DNA from: Planctomycetaceae bacterium | GTDB lineage: Bacteria > Planctomycetota > Planctomycetia > Planctomycetales > Planctomycetaceae | Length of the DNA stretch: 64,000 bases | Assembly (NCBI GenBank): GCA_020850695.1 | Contig: JADZEF010000273.1 | Coordinates: 1 to 64,000 of the forward strand | Direction of reading: 5' to 3' | In this document: positions 49,567-58,154 of the stretch, in pieces | Layout of the letters: the number at the start of each line of letters is the position of its first letter | Numbering within the stretch: position 1 is the stretch's first letter | Notes under the pieces: generated by a model | Told to the model about the DNA's origin: nothing | The model's database searches: none | The model's input: the letters and a program-made list of their open reading frames with translations, nothing else | Program-made: the position numbers and the translations under genes

Positions 49567-50382
49567 TTACGCTCCGGGCTGCCAGACGAGGATTTCCCCC
49601 TTGCCGGGAATCGAGCGATCGCCGCTATAGAGTGCGTAGGCTCCCTCCGACTCCTCATTTGGCAGCCGGATGCCGAACGGGGCCAGAGTCCGGGCGAGGA
49701 TGTTGATGAAGACGGGGTTCAAGTGGGCGGCGTAGGCGAACGTGGGCATCATCTGCAGCGGCTTCAAGGAGATGATGGTGCCGCGCTTCATCCAGGCGCC
49801 GGTGCGGATCTCGGCCCCGCTCATCAGGATGATCGTTCCCCCCTTCATCTGCAGGCCGGTGAAATCGCGCGTCGGGCCACCCACGACGATCGTCCCCCGG
49901 CGCATCCGCATGCCGACTTCGAGACCGGCCGAGCCGTCGATGATGATCGTTCCGTTGCGCATCCCCTGGAGGGCTCCGCGGTACGCCGCGCCGACCTGCC
50001 CGCCCGCGTTGCCGTGGATGTGGATGAAGCCGTTCTTCATCTCCGCGCCAATCCAGTCCCCGGCGTTGCCATGAACGTTGATCAGTCCGCCCGTCATGTA
50101 GGCGCCGAGGTGCATGCCGATCGAACCGTGGATCGTGATGGTCCCCTTCGACATGGCGCGGCCGACCCAGCGGACCTTGGGCATTGTCCCGTGAAGCACA
50201 AGGTCTTCGCACTTCTCTCCCTCGACGTCGAAGAACTCGCCCAGCGGGAGCTGCCGCTTGCCATGATAGACGGTGAGCGCCCGGATCTCGGCGTTCGAAA
50301 GTCCGCCGATGACGTCCGGCGTGAGGACTTCGGCCTCGAGGGGGACGGTCGGCGTGCGCTTGAGATGGAAGGTGACAGGCAT
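49567..50382 (-). CDS. fhcC: Formylmethanofuran dehydrogenase subunit C
   Basis: A 271-residue subunit of the complex linking C1 units on methanofuran (or methylofuran) to formate/CO2. Its body is the right-handed beta-helix shared with the C-terminal part of glutamate synthase: successive Gly-x-Ile-x-Ile-x-Gly turns such as KGTITIHGSIG, GLINVHGNAGDWIG, NGFIHIHGNAGGQVG and NGTIIIDGSAG. It is structural, packing the FwdA and FwdB subunits. ATG at 50382 is 14 bases after the fhcA stop, so the two are co-transcribed. Upstream in-frame codons to 50487 lie inside fhcA. Confidence 0.94.
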   Translation of the reverse strand: MPVTFHLKRTPTVPLEAEVLTPDVIGGLSNAEIRALTVYHGKRQLPLGEFFDVEGEKCEDLVLHGTMPKVRWVGRAMSKGTITIHGSIGMHLGAYMTGGLINVHGNAGDWIGAEMKNGFIHIHGNAGGQVGAAYRGALQGMRNGTIIIDGSAGLEVGMRMRRGTIVVGGPTRDFTGLQMKGGTIILMSGAEIRTGAWMKRGTIISLKPLQMMPTFAYAAHLNPVFINILARTLAPFGIRLPNEESEGAYALYSGDRSIPGKGEILVWQPGA

Positions 50383-50396
50383 CGATCCAGTCCACG

Positions 50397-52037
50397 TCAG
50401 CCGGGGATCGGGACACAGTCGCGCAGATGGGGATGCTCGATGCGTTCGAGCTCGACCGGATAGTTCTCGAACTGCATCGTGTAGCACTCTTCGAACAGCG
50501 GCCGCATGAAGTCGTCGATGTCGGGCTCGCAGTGGGGGCGGACGAGGAACTCGTGTCCCTGAGGAGCTTCGCGGATCTCTCCCTCTTCGATCACGATTTC
50601 ACCCGCTTTGATGACATACCGCGGATGGCCGAACATGCGGACGACGTCATGGTCTTCTTCGTAGATCACGAGGTCGGCGTCACAGCCGATGCCGAGGTTC
50701 CCCTTGTGTGTCAGTCCGAGCGCCCGTGCGGGACCGGCCGACATCGAGATGGCCACCTCGTACAGCGAATACTCGCGGGTCACTTCGGGGAGCCGGATCT
50801 TTCCCTTGATCTTGTCGGGGAGCTGCGCAATGCATTCCTTCCGGAAGTCTGCCCGCATCAGCAACTGGAGGATTTCCGGATATCGCCAGAAGCATCCGCC
50901 GTTGGGGTGGTCGGTCGAAAGGAAGACCTGCCACGGGTCTTCGATGAGGAGCAGCAGCTCGAGGCCGGCCGCCCACTGGACGGCATTGACCAGGTTGCTG
51001 GGGCGATAGGTGTAGGGAACGATCCCGCAACCGGTTTCGTTCTCGACGTCGAGGTTGCCCCACTTGCGGCCGGTGAGCTTGTGGAGCAGGTGCTGCCACG
51101 GGCCGTCGGCGGTGATCGTCACCGTGTCGCCGAAAAGAACCGCTCCCGCGTCTGTTGTCAGGTTCTTGTGACTGTTGAAATGCTCGGCCAGTTCGGCGGT
51201 GCTGGAGCACATCGTGTCCCAGCCGTCGCCGCCGTAGGCGTGGTATTGCGAGTGGGCGATGTGAGCGCGGCGGCCTTCGAGGCGGTGGAGCGTGTCGAGC
51301 GTCGTCGAGATGTTGCCGGGTGCGCCGAGGTTATTGCAGTGGAGGTGCATCGGGTGCGGGAGGCCCAGCTCGTCGCAGATCCGTGCCAGTTGGGTGACGA
51401 TCGAACCGGGGGTGAGGTTCCGGTAGCCCTCGATCGGCGAGTCGAGCTGCTTGGCGTCCTTCCCCCACTTCCAGGCGGTGACCCCCCCGGGGTTAACGGC
51501 TTTGATCCCGTACGACTTGGCAGCCCACAAGTACCATGCGACGACCTGCTTGGCCCGCTCATACTCTCCCTTTTCAAGCTGGTCGAGCATGATCTCGTTG
51601 TTCGCCATGAGCGTCAGCGACGCCTTGTCGACGATCGGGATGTCAGCGAGTTCCTCGTGCGTGTGTCGGGCTGACAGGACCGGAACGGCGGCTTCATTGA
51701 CCGTCGTCCAACCCATCCCCGCATAGAGGTAGCCGGTGGCGAACGTCGTGGGGGCCATGCCTCCGAGCCCGCTGCGTCGCGACTTGGTGCGGATGAACGC
51801 CTGGGTGCGGCGATGGTCTTCGGGCGTCATCGCGCGGGCGAAGTTGATCGCTCCGCCGGCGACATGCGTGTGCACGTCGACCCCGCCCGGGAAGACGATC
51901 ATCCCTGTAGCGTCGATCGTGCGGCCGCCATCGACCGAGGCGACGAAGCGGCCCTTGTCGTCGATGCACAAGTCCTTGACCTGGCCGTTGATGCCGTTGG
52001 CCGGATCGTAAACCTTTCCGCCGGTGATGCGAAGCAT
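50397..52037 (-). CDS. fhcA: Formylmethanofuran dehydrogenase subunit A, amidohydrolase
   Basis: A 546-residue metal-dependent amidohydrolase that interconverts formylmethanofuran and formate plus methanofuran. The expected dinuclear-metal ligands are visible: His56 and His58 (DVHTHVAGG), Lys179 (YGIKAVNPGG, the lysine normally carboxylated), His231 (HLHCNN), His259/His262 (HIAHSQYH) and Asp376 (STDHPNGG). At 546 residues it is normal length. It is upstream of and coupled to fhcC. A 356-base gap containing a large inverted repeat separates it from fhcB, so it may have its own promoter. Confidence 0.96.
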   Translation of the reverse strand: MLRITGGKVYDPANGINGQVKDLCIDDKGRFVASVDGGRTIDATGMIVFPGGVDVHTHVAGGAINFARAMTPEDHRRTQAFIRTKSRRSGLGGMAPTTFATGYLYAGMGWTTVNEAAVPVLSARHTHEELADIPIVDKASLTLMANNEIMLDQLEKGEYERAKQVVAWYLWAAKSYGIKAVNPGGVTAWKWGKDAKQLDSPIEGYRNLTPGSIVTQLARICDELGLPHPMHLHCNNLGAPGNISTTLDTLHRLEGRRAHIAHSQYHAYGGDGWDTMCSSTAELAEHFNSHKNLTTDAGAVLFGDTVTITADGPWQHLLHKLTGRKWGNLDVENETGCGIVPYTYRPSNLVNAVQWAAGLELLLLIEDPWQVFLSTDHPNGGCFWRYPEILQLLMRADFRKECIAQLPDKIKGKIRLPEVTREYSLYEVAISMSAGPARALGLTHKGNLGIGCDADLVIYEEDHDVVRMFGHPRYVIKAGEIVIEEGEIREAPQGHEFLVRPHCEPDIDDFMRPLFEECYTMQFENYPVELERIEHPHLRDCVPIPG

Positions 52038-52132
52038 GGTGGAGATCGGAGCGCGACGGTCAGGATGACATCATATTCAACGCATACACTCATCTTGGCT
52101 GAGTGAATTCAGCAAACGACCGACGAAGTCAG

Positions 52133-52272
52133 AGGTTTGAATAAGGAACCCAGGAAGGCAGGAAAAAGACAGGAAGCAGAGAAAAGCCAAATCCAGATCT
52201 GGACGACGGCTCGGCCTCTGATTCTGGATTCCTTGCCTTTTTCCTGCTTTCCTGGGTTCCTTATTCAAACCT
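52133..52272. repeat. Large inverted-repeat element between fhcB and fhcA
   Basis: Arms of about 36 bases, one mismatch in the compared part, beginning AGGTTTGAATAAGGAACCCA and ending with its complement (TGGGTTCCTTATTCAAACCT). The 68-base centre is itself partly palindromic around CCAGATCTGG. No coding frame is evident. It looks like a small non-autonomous mobile or hairpin element. The rest of the gap (52038-52132 and 52273-52393) shows nothing recognisable, though it is more AT-rich than its surroundings. Confidence 0.9.
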
Positions 52273-52393
52273 TCCCATAAGACGTCGACCGATCCATTAA
52301 AGAGGGTCGTCTGAAACCTTCTTACCCTACTTTTCTTTTGGCAAACCTTGTTGCGGTCTCGGCACCTTGGCCTGAGATGCCTCTTGAACGGCG

Positions 52394-53734
52394 TTAGACC
52401 TGTCGGGTCAACATCTGCGGCTGGCTGCCGTCCGGGAGCCAGAAGGGCTTTCGGGCGATGGCCTCGTTGATGCGGCGGACGACTTCTTCATCGGACGGAT
52501 ACGGCGACTTGAGGGCCGGCTTCAGCGGCATCGGAAGCTCGTCCATGCGATAGGCCGTCCCCGGTGCGGCGATCCCTTGCGGGGCCGTCGTGATGTGCAC
52601 GCGGGCCAGCGCGCTGGTGTGCGTGATGTGGGGATCGAGCACGATCGTCGGAATGCGCTTCAGATGATCGATCGCCGGTTGCGGCATCGTCCCGCCAGGG
52701 TCGGCCCCGATGATGAACGCCGCATCGCAATCGCCGCGGACGAGAACGTCGACCGTCGAGAACTCGCCCGGGTTGTAGCGGGGATAGCCTCGGTTGAACG
52801 AGATGCCGAACGGGTAGCCCGTCTGCCATCGCATGATGACGTCGGCCCCGGTGACGTTTCCGTGGCCGCGCATGGGCATGGCGACGAACTTGGTGAAGGC
52901 GTTCATCTCAGCGGCCAGCATGAGAAGCGCCGCGCTGTTCATGTGCTTGCCGCGGGTCATCGAGAGGCCCATGCCGAAGAACATGCAGCCGAACTTCGCG
53001 GCCTTCATCCGGCGGATGAGGTCGTCGAGCGTTTCGCGCGTCAGGCCGGTGGCGTTGATCTGCTCGTCGGCGACGTATTCATCCTTGATCATCGCCCGCA
53101 GGATCGTGATCAGCTCGAAGTCTTTCCCGGGCTTGATCTGCAGGAAGATGTCCGCCGCGTTGGCGCTCTTCGTTTCGCGGATGTCGACGAGCACCATCGT
53201 GCGGTCCTTACGGCCCCGCGGCAGAAACTTGCTCTTCTGCATGATGGTGTATTTCGTGAAATGGCGGGGATGGCACTCGGCCGGGTTTCCCCCCCAGTAC
53301 ACGATGAAATCGGCTCGTTGCTTGACTTCGCCGAGCGTGCAAGTGACTTTGCCACCCAACTGGGCGGCGATTTCGGTTGGGCCGTGTCAAAGCGACGTGT
53401 GACTGTCGAGCAGCCCTCCGAGCTGGTCGGCCAGGGCGACGCACTCCTTCTGCGCTTCGCAGGTGGTATTGCTCATGCCGTACACGAGCGGCATGTCGGC
53501 TTCGTGCAGCAGCGTGGCCGCCATTTCGATGGCGTCGTCGAGCGAGGCCTCGCGGCCGTCGATGAGGGCCATCGGATACTTCTTCTCGGCGGTGTGGTTC
53601 AGGAACCACGCCGTCCCGAGGACGCACGCCTTGTTCGCCTTATGGATCCGCATCTCGTCGTGATGCAGCTGGATATCGTCGCAGACGCATCCGCAGAACG
53701 TGCAGGTGGCGTTATTGATGACCGAAAGGCTCAT
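52394..53734 (-). CDS. fhcB: Formylmethanofuran dehydrogenase subunit B, predicted selenoprotein
   Basis: The catalytic molybdopterin subunit, 446 residues if TGA at 53389-53387 is read as selenocysteine. Start MSLSVINNATCTFCGCVCDD; Cys11, Cys14, Cys18 and Cys37 are placed to hold a [4Fe-4S] cluster. The in-frame TGA is codon 116, followed by His-Gly-Pro-Thr, matching the Sec/Cys-His-Gly-Pro active site of the formate dehydrogenase/FwdB family (Cys118 in Methanothermobacter FwdB, Sec in Methanopyrus). The frame is uninterrupted on both sides, both halves are well conserved, and a SECIS-like hairpin follows. So this is not a broken gene. Ordinary gene calling gives two pieces, 53734-53387 and 53359-52394. 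It lies downstream of the fwdD-like gene after 298 bases. Confidence 0.9.
53351..53368 (-). promoter_or_regulatory. Predicted bacterial SECIS hairpin
   Basis: Minus strand, 18 nt after the TGA: GCCGCCC-AGTT-GGGTGGC, seven pairs (one G-U) closed by a four-base loop containing GU. Twenty-five bases separate TGA and loop, within the range accepted for SelB-dependent elements. It lies inside coding sequence, as bacterial SECIS elements do. A competing helix, CCCAAC (53381-53376) with GTTGGG (53360-53355), is possible and would place the structure closer to the TGA. Confidence 0.75.
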
Positions 53735-54032
53735 GGTGCGCTTCCCGAGGACCTTCTGGATCGATCTACTTGCTTTCACACGGGGTGTCGTCCGAACCGG
53801 ACGACGGGACCGTGAACGTTCAACCCAAGGCCCGGCCGAGGCAGCTGCCGCGGACGCGGCGGGGCATGAACCGCCCCTCTTCGATCTCGGTCCAGGGAGC
53901 GAGACCGGCCGTGTCCCCCTCCACTGTAAAGTGAGGACCGTCAATCCCAGAACGTTGCGGGTCGAGTGGTTGTTCCGACATGACTCTCACCTGTGTTCGC
54001 CAACTCGGCTCGATGCGATCTGCCGCACACCG

Positions 54033-54368
54033 TCATTGCGGGATGACGTCGACCTCCCACCCTTTCGAGGTCGGCATCCCTGTCCCGTCCGTGTCTCCCC
54101 CCATCAATCGGCAGGTGGGTGGACCGTAGGGGACGAAAATCATTCCGAGCGGCACTTTCCCCGCCTGACACTTGAACGCCGACTCGCCGAACTCGGTGCG
54201 AATCAACGCCATCTGCCCCTCGGCGAGGCCGATTTCCGCCATATCCTCTGCTGCCATCGTCATCGAATTGGTCAGGGCTTGATACTCGGGAGAGTTTTTC
54301 CCCACGTTGATCAACGACCCCTGCTTCGACGAGCGGGACGAGTTCAGGATAAACCGTTTCGCTGCCAT
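54033..54368 (-). CDS. fwdD: Formylmethanofuran dehydrogenase subunit D-like, dinucleotide-binding domain
   Basis: A 111-residue stand-alone molybdopterin-dinucleotide-binding domain (FwdD/FmdD type). Signs are the N-terminal LNSSRSSKQGSLINVGK, the AAEDMAEIGLAEGQ turn, PLGMIFVPYGPP and a C-terminal GMPTSKGWEVDV. In archaeal Fwd this subunit completes the pterin pocket of FwdB. Methylotrophic proteobacteria, whose FhcB is metal-free, do not use it, so its presence supports a metal-containing enzyme here. It is upstream of fhcB on the same strand. The 298 bases between hold only a small hairpin (53787-53805, GTCGTCC/GGACGAC) and may include a second promoter. Confidence 0.9.
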   Translation of the reverse strand: MAAKRFILNSSRSSKQGSLINVGKNSPEYQALTNSMTMAAEDMAEIGLAEGQMALIRTEFGESAFKCQAGKVPLGMIFVPYGPPTCRLMGGDTDGTGMPTSKGWEVDVIPQ

Positions 54369-54547
54369 CCGTTACGAATCCCGCCGGTGATGGACGTCTG
54401 ATTCGATTCTAACGGGGGCTGGTACAGGCGACAACAGCACAGGGAGAGCAGGATGGACGGGCTTAGATGTTCGGCACCGAACGGGGAGGGTCGAGATTTA
54501 CAAGAGTTCGCGGAAGGGTGCTCCATTCACAGGAATGACAGAAGGCT

Positions 54548-54976
54548 ATGAGATTCTCACTGATCGACTTGCTCATTGCGATTGCGTGTCTCGTCATCGG
54601 ATTCGCGACGGTGCTCTTCGGGCTTCGATGGTTGGGATTTGCCCGTCCTGTTCCATCCTTGATTCTCATTGCGGGGTTTGCGGCCGGCGTTCTGGTTTAT
54701 TTGATACTGACTCCGCCTCTTTACCGTCGAGTAGGCTTGCTCCCGCTCTTCTTACCCGTTTGTCCGCACTGTCGACGCCTTCCGCCAGGTTATCACGTCC
54801 TGGAACTTCAGTGGCCCCGCGCCCTCGTGGCATGCCCGCTTTGTGAACAGCGGTCCGAGCTTTGGTGGAAGCAACCCGATCGGTCGGCCTTCTCCCGAGA
54901 AGTGCCGAGCCTCGTTCTGGCGTGGCCACATTCGATCGGGATCTGGCGTCGAATTTCACGAGATGAAGCGAATTGA
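54548..54976 (+). CDS. Small membrane protein with C-terminal zinc ribbon
   Basis: A 142-residue protein: two membrane helices (LIDLLIAIACLVIGFATVLF and LILIAGFAAGVLVYLIL), then a cytoplasmic-type zinc ribbon CPHC...CPLC and a basic tail. AGAAGG just upstream of the ATG is very close (two to three bases). No family is recognised. It is divergent from the fwdD-like gene; the 179 bases between must hold both promoters, but no consensus boxes are evident. Confidence 0.7.
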   Translation: MRFSLIDLLIAIACLVIGFATVLFGLRWLGFARPVPSLILIAGFAAGVLVYLILTPPLYRRVGLLPLFLPVCPHCRRLPPGYHVLELQWPRALVACPLCEQRSELWWKQPDRSAFSREVPSLVLAWPHSIGIWRRISRDEAN

Positions 54977-55317
54977 GCATGCGAGCGCTTGATTGACGTT
55001 CGTACCGCGCGGGCTTACAGTAACCGCGCCCTGAGGGAGTTGGTGATGCTCGAATCCCCGCTCGGTGCGGTGCGACGCGCCCAACCAGTCTTCTCCGCAT
55101 TCCGGCCCGCGACTGCCGCCTGGCCGGGCTTTACCTGAATGCGCGACACCCCCTGACTGCGTGCCAGTTGACCCGCTTCCGTTCCGAAAGGGCGCTGCTC
55201 TGAACCGCTGATGGTTCGCGCGTCCCCTCGGAAGACCGCCCGTCCGACTTCGTGACGGCTGTGCGCGAGCGCCGCGCCCGGCCTCCGAATGTCATCGCCA
55301 TTCCTCAGGGAGAACTC
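54977..55317. other. Gap with no recognisable feature
   Basis: No credible coding frame, repeat array or terminator is seen in these 341 bases. It presumably contains the promoter of the DUF1559 gene, whose ribosome-binding site AGGGAG lies at its end. Confidence 0.5.
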
Positions 55318-56265
55318 ATGAAATCTCACCGCATTGCCACGCGGCGTGAATGCCCCTCGTCGCGCGCCGCTTTCACGCTGATTGAACTGCTCGTCGTCAT
55401 TGCCATCATCGGAGTGCTTGTCTCGCTGCTGCTGCCCGCCGTGCAGCAGGCGCGGGAAGCGGCCCGCCGCAGCCAGTGCAGCAACAACCTCAAGCAGATC
55501 GGCCTTGCGATCCATAACTTCGAAGAGACCAAGGGACGGCTCCCCTCCAGCCGCCTCGGGCCTCAGCACGCCACGTGGATGGTCCAGATCCTGCCGTACG
55601 TCGAGCAGAAGAACCTCTACGACCTGTGGGATGTTTCGAAGACATACTACGAACAGAAGCCCGAGGCCCGGACCACCTGGGTTGCGGTCTTCTCGTGTCC
55701 CACACGACGCGACTCGATGTTCAGCACGCAATTCGAGATCTCCAGCACCGGACTGCCCGACACCCAGGCGTACCCGGGCGTCCTCGGCGATTACGCCGGC
55801 AACGGAGGACAGTTTTCCGGCTCGATCGTCGACGCCCCACTCTGCCGCGGCGCGATGTGCCAGGCCGATTCGACGCTCAGCGGCAGCCAGATTCTCAGCA
55901 CGACTTCGAAGACGAAGTTCCGCGATATGTCGGACGGCATGAGCAACACGTTCCTTGTCGGCGAGAAGCACGTGCCGAAAGAGAAGTACGGGCAGAGCGG
56001 TCCGTCGTTCGGCGACGGGGCGATTTACAACGGGGACTTCCCCCGGAACTACTCGCGCATCGCGGGGCTGCCGAAGTTCAACCTCGGGACGGGACCGTAC
56101 GATCTCAGCGGGCCGTGGCACTGCAAGTTCGGCAGCGATCACGCGGGGGTCTGCCAGTTCCTGTTCTCGGACGGCCGCGTGGTCAACATCAACAATTCGA
56201 CCGACATGGACGTCCTGAATCGTCTGGCCGTCCGCGACGACGGACTGCCCGTGGAAACGAATTGA
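55318..56265 (+). CDS. DUF1559 prepilin-type secreted protein
   Basis: A 315-residue member of the very large planctomycete DUF1559 family. The N-terminus has a type IV prepilin-like signal with [20 protein letters not shown], then [22 protein letters not shown]. The C-terminus ends with [18 protein letters not shown]. It would be processed by a prepilin peptidase and assembled or held in the envelope; the true role is unknown. AGGGAG seven bases before ATG 55318 fixes the start. Confidence 0.95.
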   Translation: MKSHRIATRRECPSSRAAFTLIELLVVIAIIGVLVSLLLPAVQQAREAARRSQCSNNLKQIGLAIHNFEETKGRLPSSRLGPQHATWMVQILPYVEQKNLYDLWDVSKTYYEQKPEARTTWVAVFSCPTRRDSMFSTQFEISSTGLPDTQAYPGVLGDYAGNGGQFSGSIVDAPLCRGAMCQADSTLSGSQILSTTSKTKFRDMSDGMSNTFLVGEKHVPKEKYGQSGPSFGDGAIYNGDFPRNYSRIAGLPKFNLGTGPYDLSGPWHCKFGSDHAGVCQFLFSDGRVVNINNSTDMDVLNRLAVRDDGLPVETN

Positions 56266-56428
56266 GGCGGACACGCACGCCTCGAACGGAACGGCGGTGC
56301 GGGAAGCGCTCCCGCACTGCCGCCGGATCGCATTGGACAGGCTCCGACCTATTCGAGAATCGCCGTCCGGATACAATCCCCGGGTTGGATTCTCCCTGCC
56401 GCATTTCCTCCCTCCCCCCGCCCGTCGG

Positions 56429-57385
56429 ATGTCCCCCTACCTCTGGATGTTGTGCGGTGCGGTGGCGTTCTCCGTCATGGCGACGCTCGCGTCGTCGCTG
56501 GGGGGGACGTTCCCGTGGCAATGGATCGCCGTTGGGCGTTCGACCGTTCCGTTCCTTGCCTTCTGGGCGCTGGCGTGGTTCGGACGGGTGCCCCTTCCGC
56601 TCTGGAAGCCGTGGACGCTGTGGATCCGCAGTCTTGCGGGAAGCTTCAGCCTGGTTCTGACGTTCTTCGCTTTGACGCGGCTCCCCTCGTCCGACGTCCT
56701 CACGCTGACCAATATTTTTCCGGTCTGGGTGGTGGTGCTCTCGTGGCCGCTCCTCGGGCAACGGCCGACGTGGAGCATGGCTTTCAGCGCGCTGATCGCG
56801 ATTGCGGGGTGTGCCCTCATTCTTCAACCCCACTTTGCCGAGGGGAACCTCGCGACGTTCGCCGCTCTCGCGGCCTCGCTGACGACCTCGGTGGCCATGA
56901 TGGGCCTGCACCGGCTCCATCGCTTTCCGACTCTGGCGATCGTGTGGCACTTCTCGGGCGTCTCGCTCCTCTTCTGCTTTGCCGCGATTCAGCTTTTCGA
57001 GGTCGCTCCGCGCGGTTCCGAACCCGTAACCCTGGCGAGTTGGATCACGCTCGCCGGAGTTGGCATCGCCGCGATGCTCGGACAGTTCTGCCTGACGAAG
57101 GCCTTCACGCTGGGAGTCCCCGCACGCGTCTCCGTCATCGGCCTGACCCAGGTGGGATTCGTCGTTGTGTTCGAGATGCTGTTCCGCGGTCGAACGGTCG
57201 GCCCGCACACGTTTGCCGGAATGGCCCTCGTCCTGGCTCCGACCGCATGGCTGCTCACGCGTCCGACGCATCTCCACCCTGCGAACAATTCGCCTCCAGA
57301 CACTGCGAATGGGCATGCGGAAGCCGGCTCATCGCCCGAAATGGACGATCTCGTTCCCGACTCGTTCGTGGGAACGGAACTGTAG
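56429..57385 (+). CDS. EamA-family (DMT) transporter
   Basis: A 318-residue inner-membrane permease with about ten helices in two EamA halves, from YLWMLCGAVAFSVMATLASS to TFAGMALVLAPTAWLLT, plus a hydrophilic tail of about 45 residues. The conserved SLVLTFFALTRLPSSDVLTL and the matching MLGQFCLTKAFTLG segments are present. Substrates of this family are metabolites such as amino acids or purines; none can be assigned here. ATG 56429 begins the first helix; the upstream frame to 56297 is not credible. Confidence 0.9.
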   Translation: MSPYLWMLCGAVAFSVMATLASSLGGTFPWQWIAVGRSTVPFLAFWALAWFGRVPLPLWKPWTLWIRSLAGSFSLVLTFFALTRLPSSDVLTLTNIFPVWVVVLSWPLLGQRPTWSMAFSALIAIAGCALILQPHFAEGNLATFAALAASLTTSVAMMGLHRLHRFPTLAIVWHFSGVSLLFCFAAIQLFEVAPRGSEPVTLASWITLAGVGIAAMLGQFCLTKAFTLGVPARVSVIGLTQVGFVVVFEMLFRGRTVGPHTFAGMALVLAPTAWLLTRPTHLHPANNSPPDTANGHAEAGSSPEMDDLVPDSFVGTEL

Positions 57386-57481
57386 AACGGAAACCATTCC
57401 ATTGCTCCCACTCATGCTCTGAGCGACGCGCCGGAATGACTTCCTCCCGCCGCACTTCAAGGACGTGATGCAGGATTCTCC

Positions 57482-57928
57482 ATGTTGAAAACGTCGTTGC
57501 TTCATCCCGACATCCTGCGGTGCCTCGCCCGCGGCGGACATCACGCAAAAATCCTGATCGCCGACGGCAACTACCCCGCCGCCACCAAGCGCGGCCCGCA
57601 CGCCGAGCTCGTCTGCCTGCAGCTCATGCCGGGCGTTCCCACGGTGGCCCAGGTGCTCAAAGCCCTGCTCGCAACGGCTCCCATCGACCACGTCATGACG
57701 ATGGGGATTCCGGCGGATGATCCGTATGCCCAGTCCGGAGACCCCCCCGTCTGGAGCGAGTTCCGGCGGATCGTCGCCGAGACCGCCCCCGGCCTCAAAC
57801 TCGAACCGATCCTCAAGTGGGACTTCTACAAGGAAGTTGAATCGCCCGACCACATCCTCACCATTCAAACCGCCGACCAGGCCTTGTGGGCCAACGTGCT
57901 CCTCAGCATGGGTTGCCGCACCGAGTGA
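57482..57928 (+). CDS. fucU: RbsD/FucU family sugar mutarotase
   Basis: A 148-residue cytoplasmic enzyme interconverting sugar anomers, most like fucose mutarotase. Visible are LLHPDILRCLARGGHHAKIL, the conserved IADGNYPA (Asp of the active site) and a C-terminal half typical of the family. It stands 97 bases after the EamA gene. Downstream is an aldo/keto reductase that could use L-fucose or a related 6-deoxy sugar, fitting a mutarotase supplying the right anomer. Confidence 0.9.
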   Translation: MLKTSLLHPDILRCLARGGHHAKILIADGNYPAATKRGPHAELVCLQLMPGVPTVAQVLKALLATAPIDHVMTMGIPADDPYAQSGDPPVWSEFRRIVAETAPGLKLEPILKWDFYKEVESPDHILTIQTADQALWANVLLSMGCRTE

Positions 57929-57989
57929 CTTCGACTCCTTCCTTGCTCCGGCCATCGCAGTTGCAGATCATTCGATCGTCCCTTCCAGG

Positions 57990-58090
57990 GGCCACGGAAA
58001 CGACGGATGGGACGGAGACCACGGAAAGGACGAGGACAAGGTCCGACGGAGCCATCCGTCCTCTCTGTCCGATCCGTCGTTTCCGTGGCC
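57990..58090. repeat. Hairpin element with 19-bp perfect arms
   Basis: GGCCACGGAAACGACGGAT (57990-58008) and its exact complement ATCCGTCGTTTCCGTGGCC (58072-58090), with further imperfect pairing inside. Copies of one arm occur at 7599-7617 and 37364-37381. It fills most of the gap between fucU and the aldo/keto reductase. Confidence 0.9.
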
Positions 58091-58154
58091 TCTCTGCGGG
58101 CCGGAATGTCCCAGTTCGAGTCTCCATTGGCCGTCTCCCTCGACGGATGATTCG

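Noticed and set aside
53360-53389. fhcB as a nonsense-mutated pseudogene or two separate genes
   Set aside because: The frame is the same on both sides, the intervening residues (His-Gly-Pro-Thr...) are the family motif, the TGA is at the metal-ligand position and a hairpin follows; a start at 53359 would lack the catalytic site.
53787-53805. Terminator between fwdD-like and fhcB
   Set aside because: A 7-bp hairpin without a T-run; too weak to call.
53941-54171. Extra gene between fwdD-like and fhcB
   Set aside because: The only frame there overlaps the fwdD-like gene in another phase and has no family pattern.
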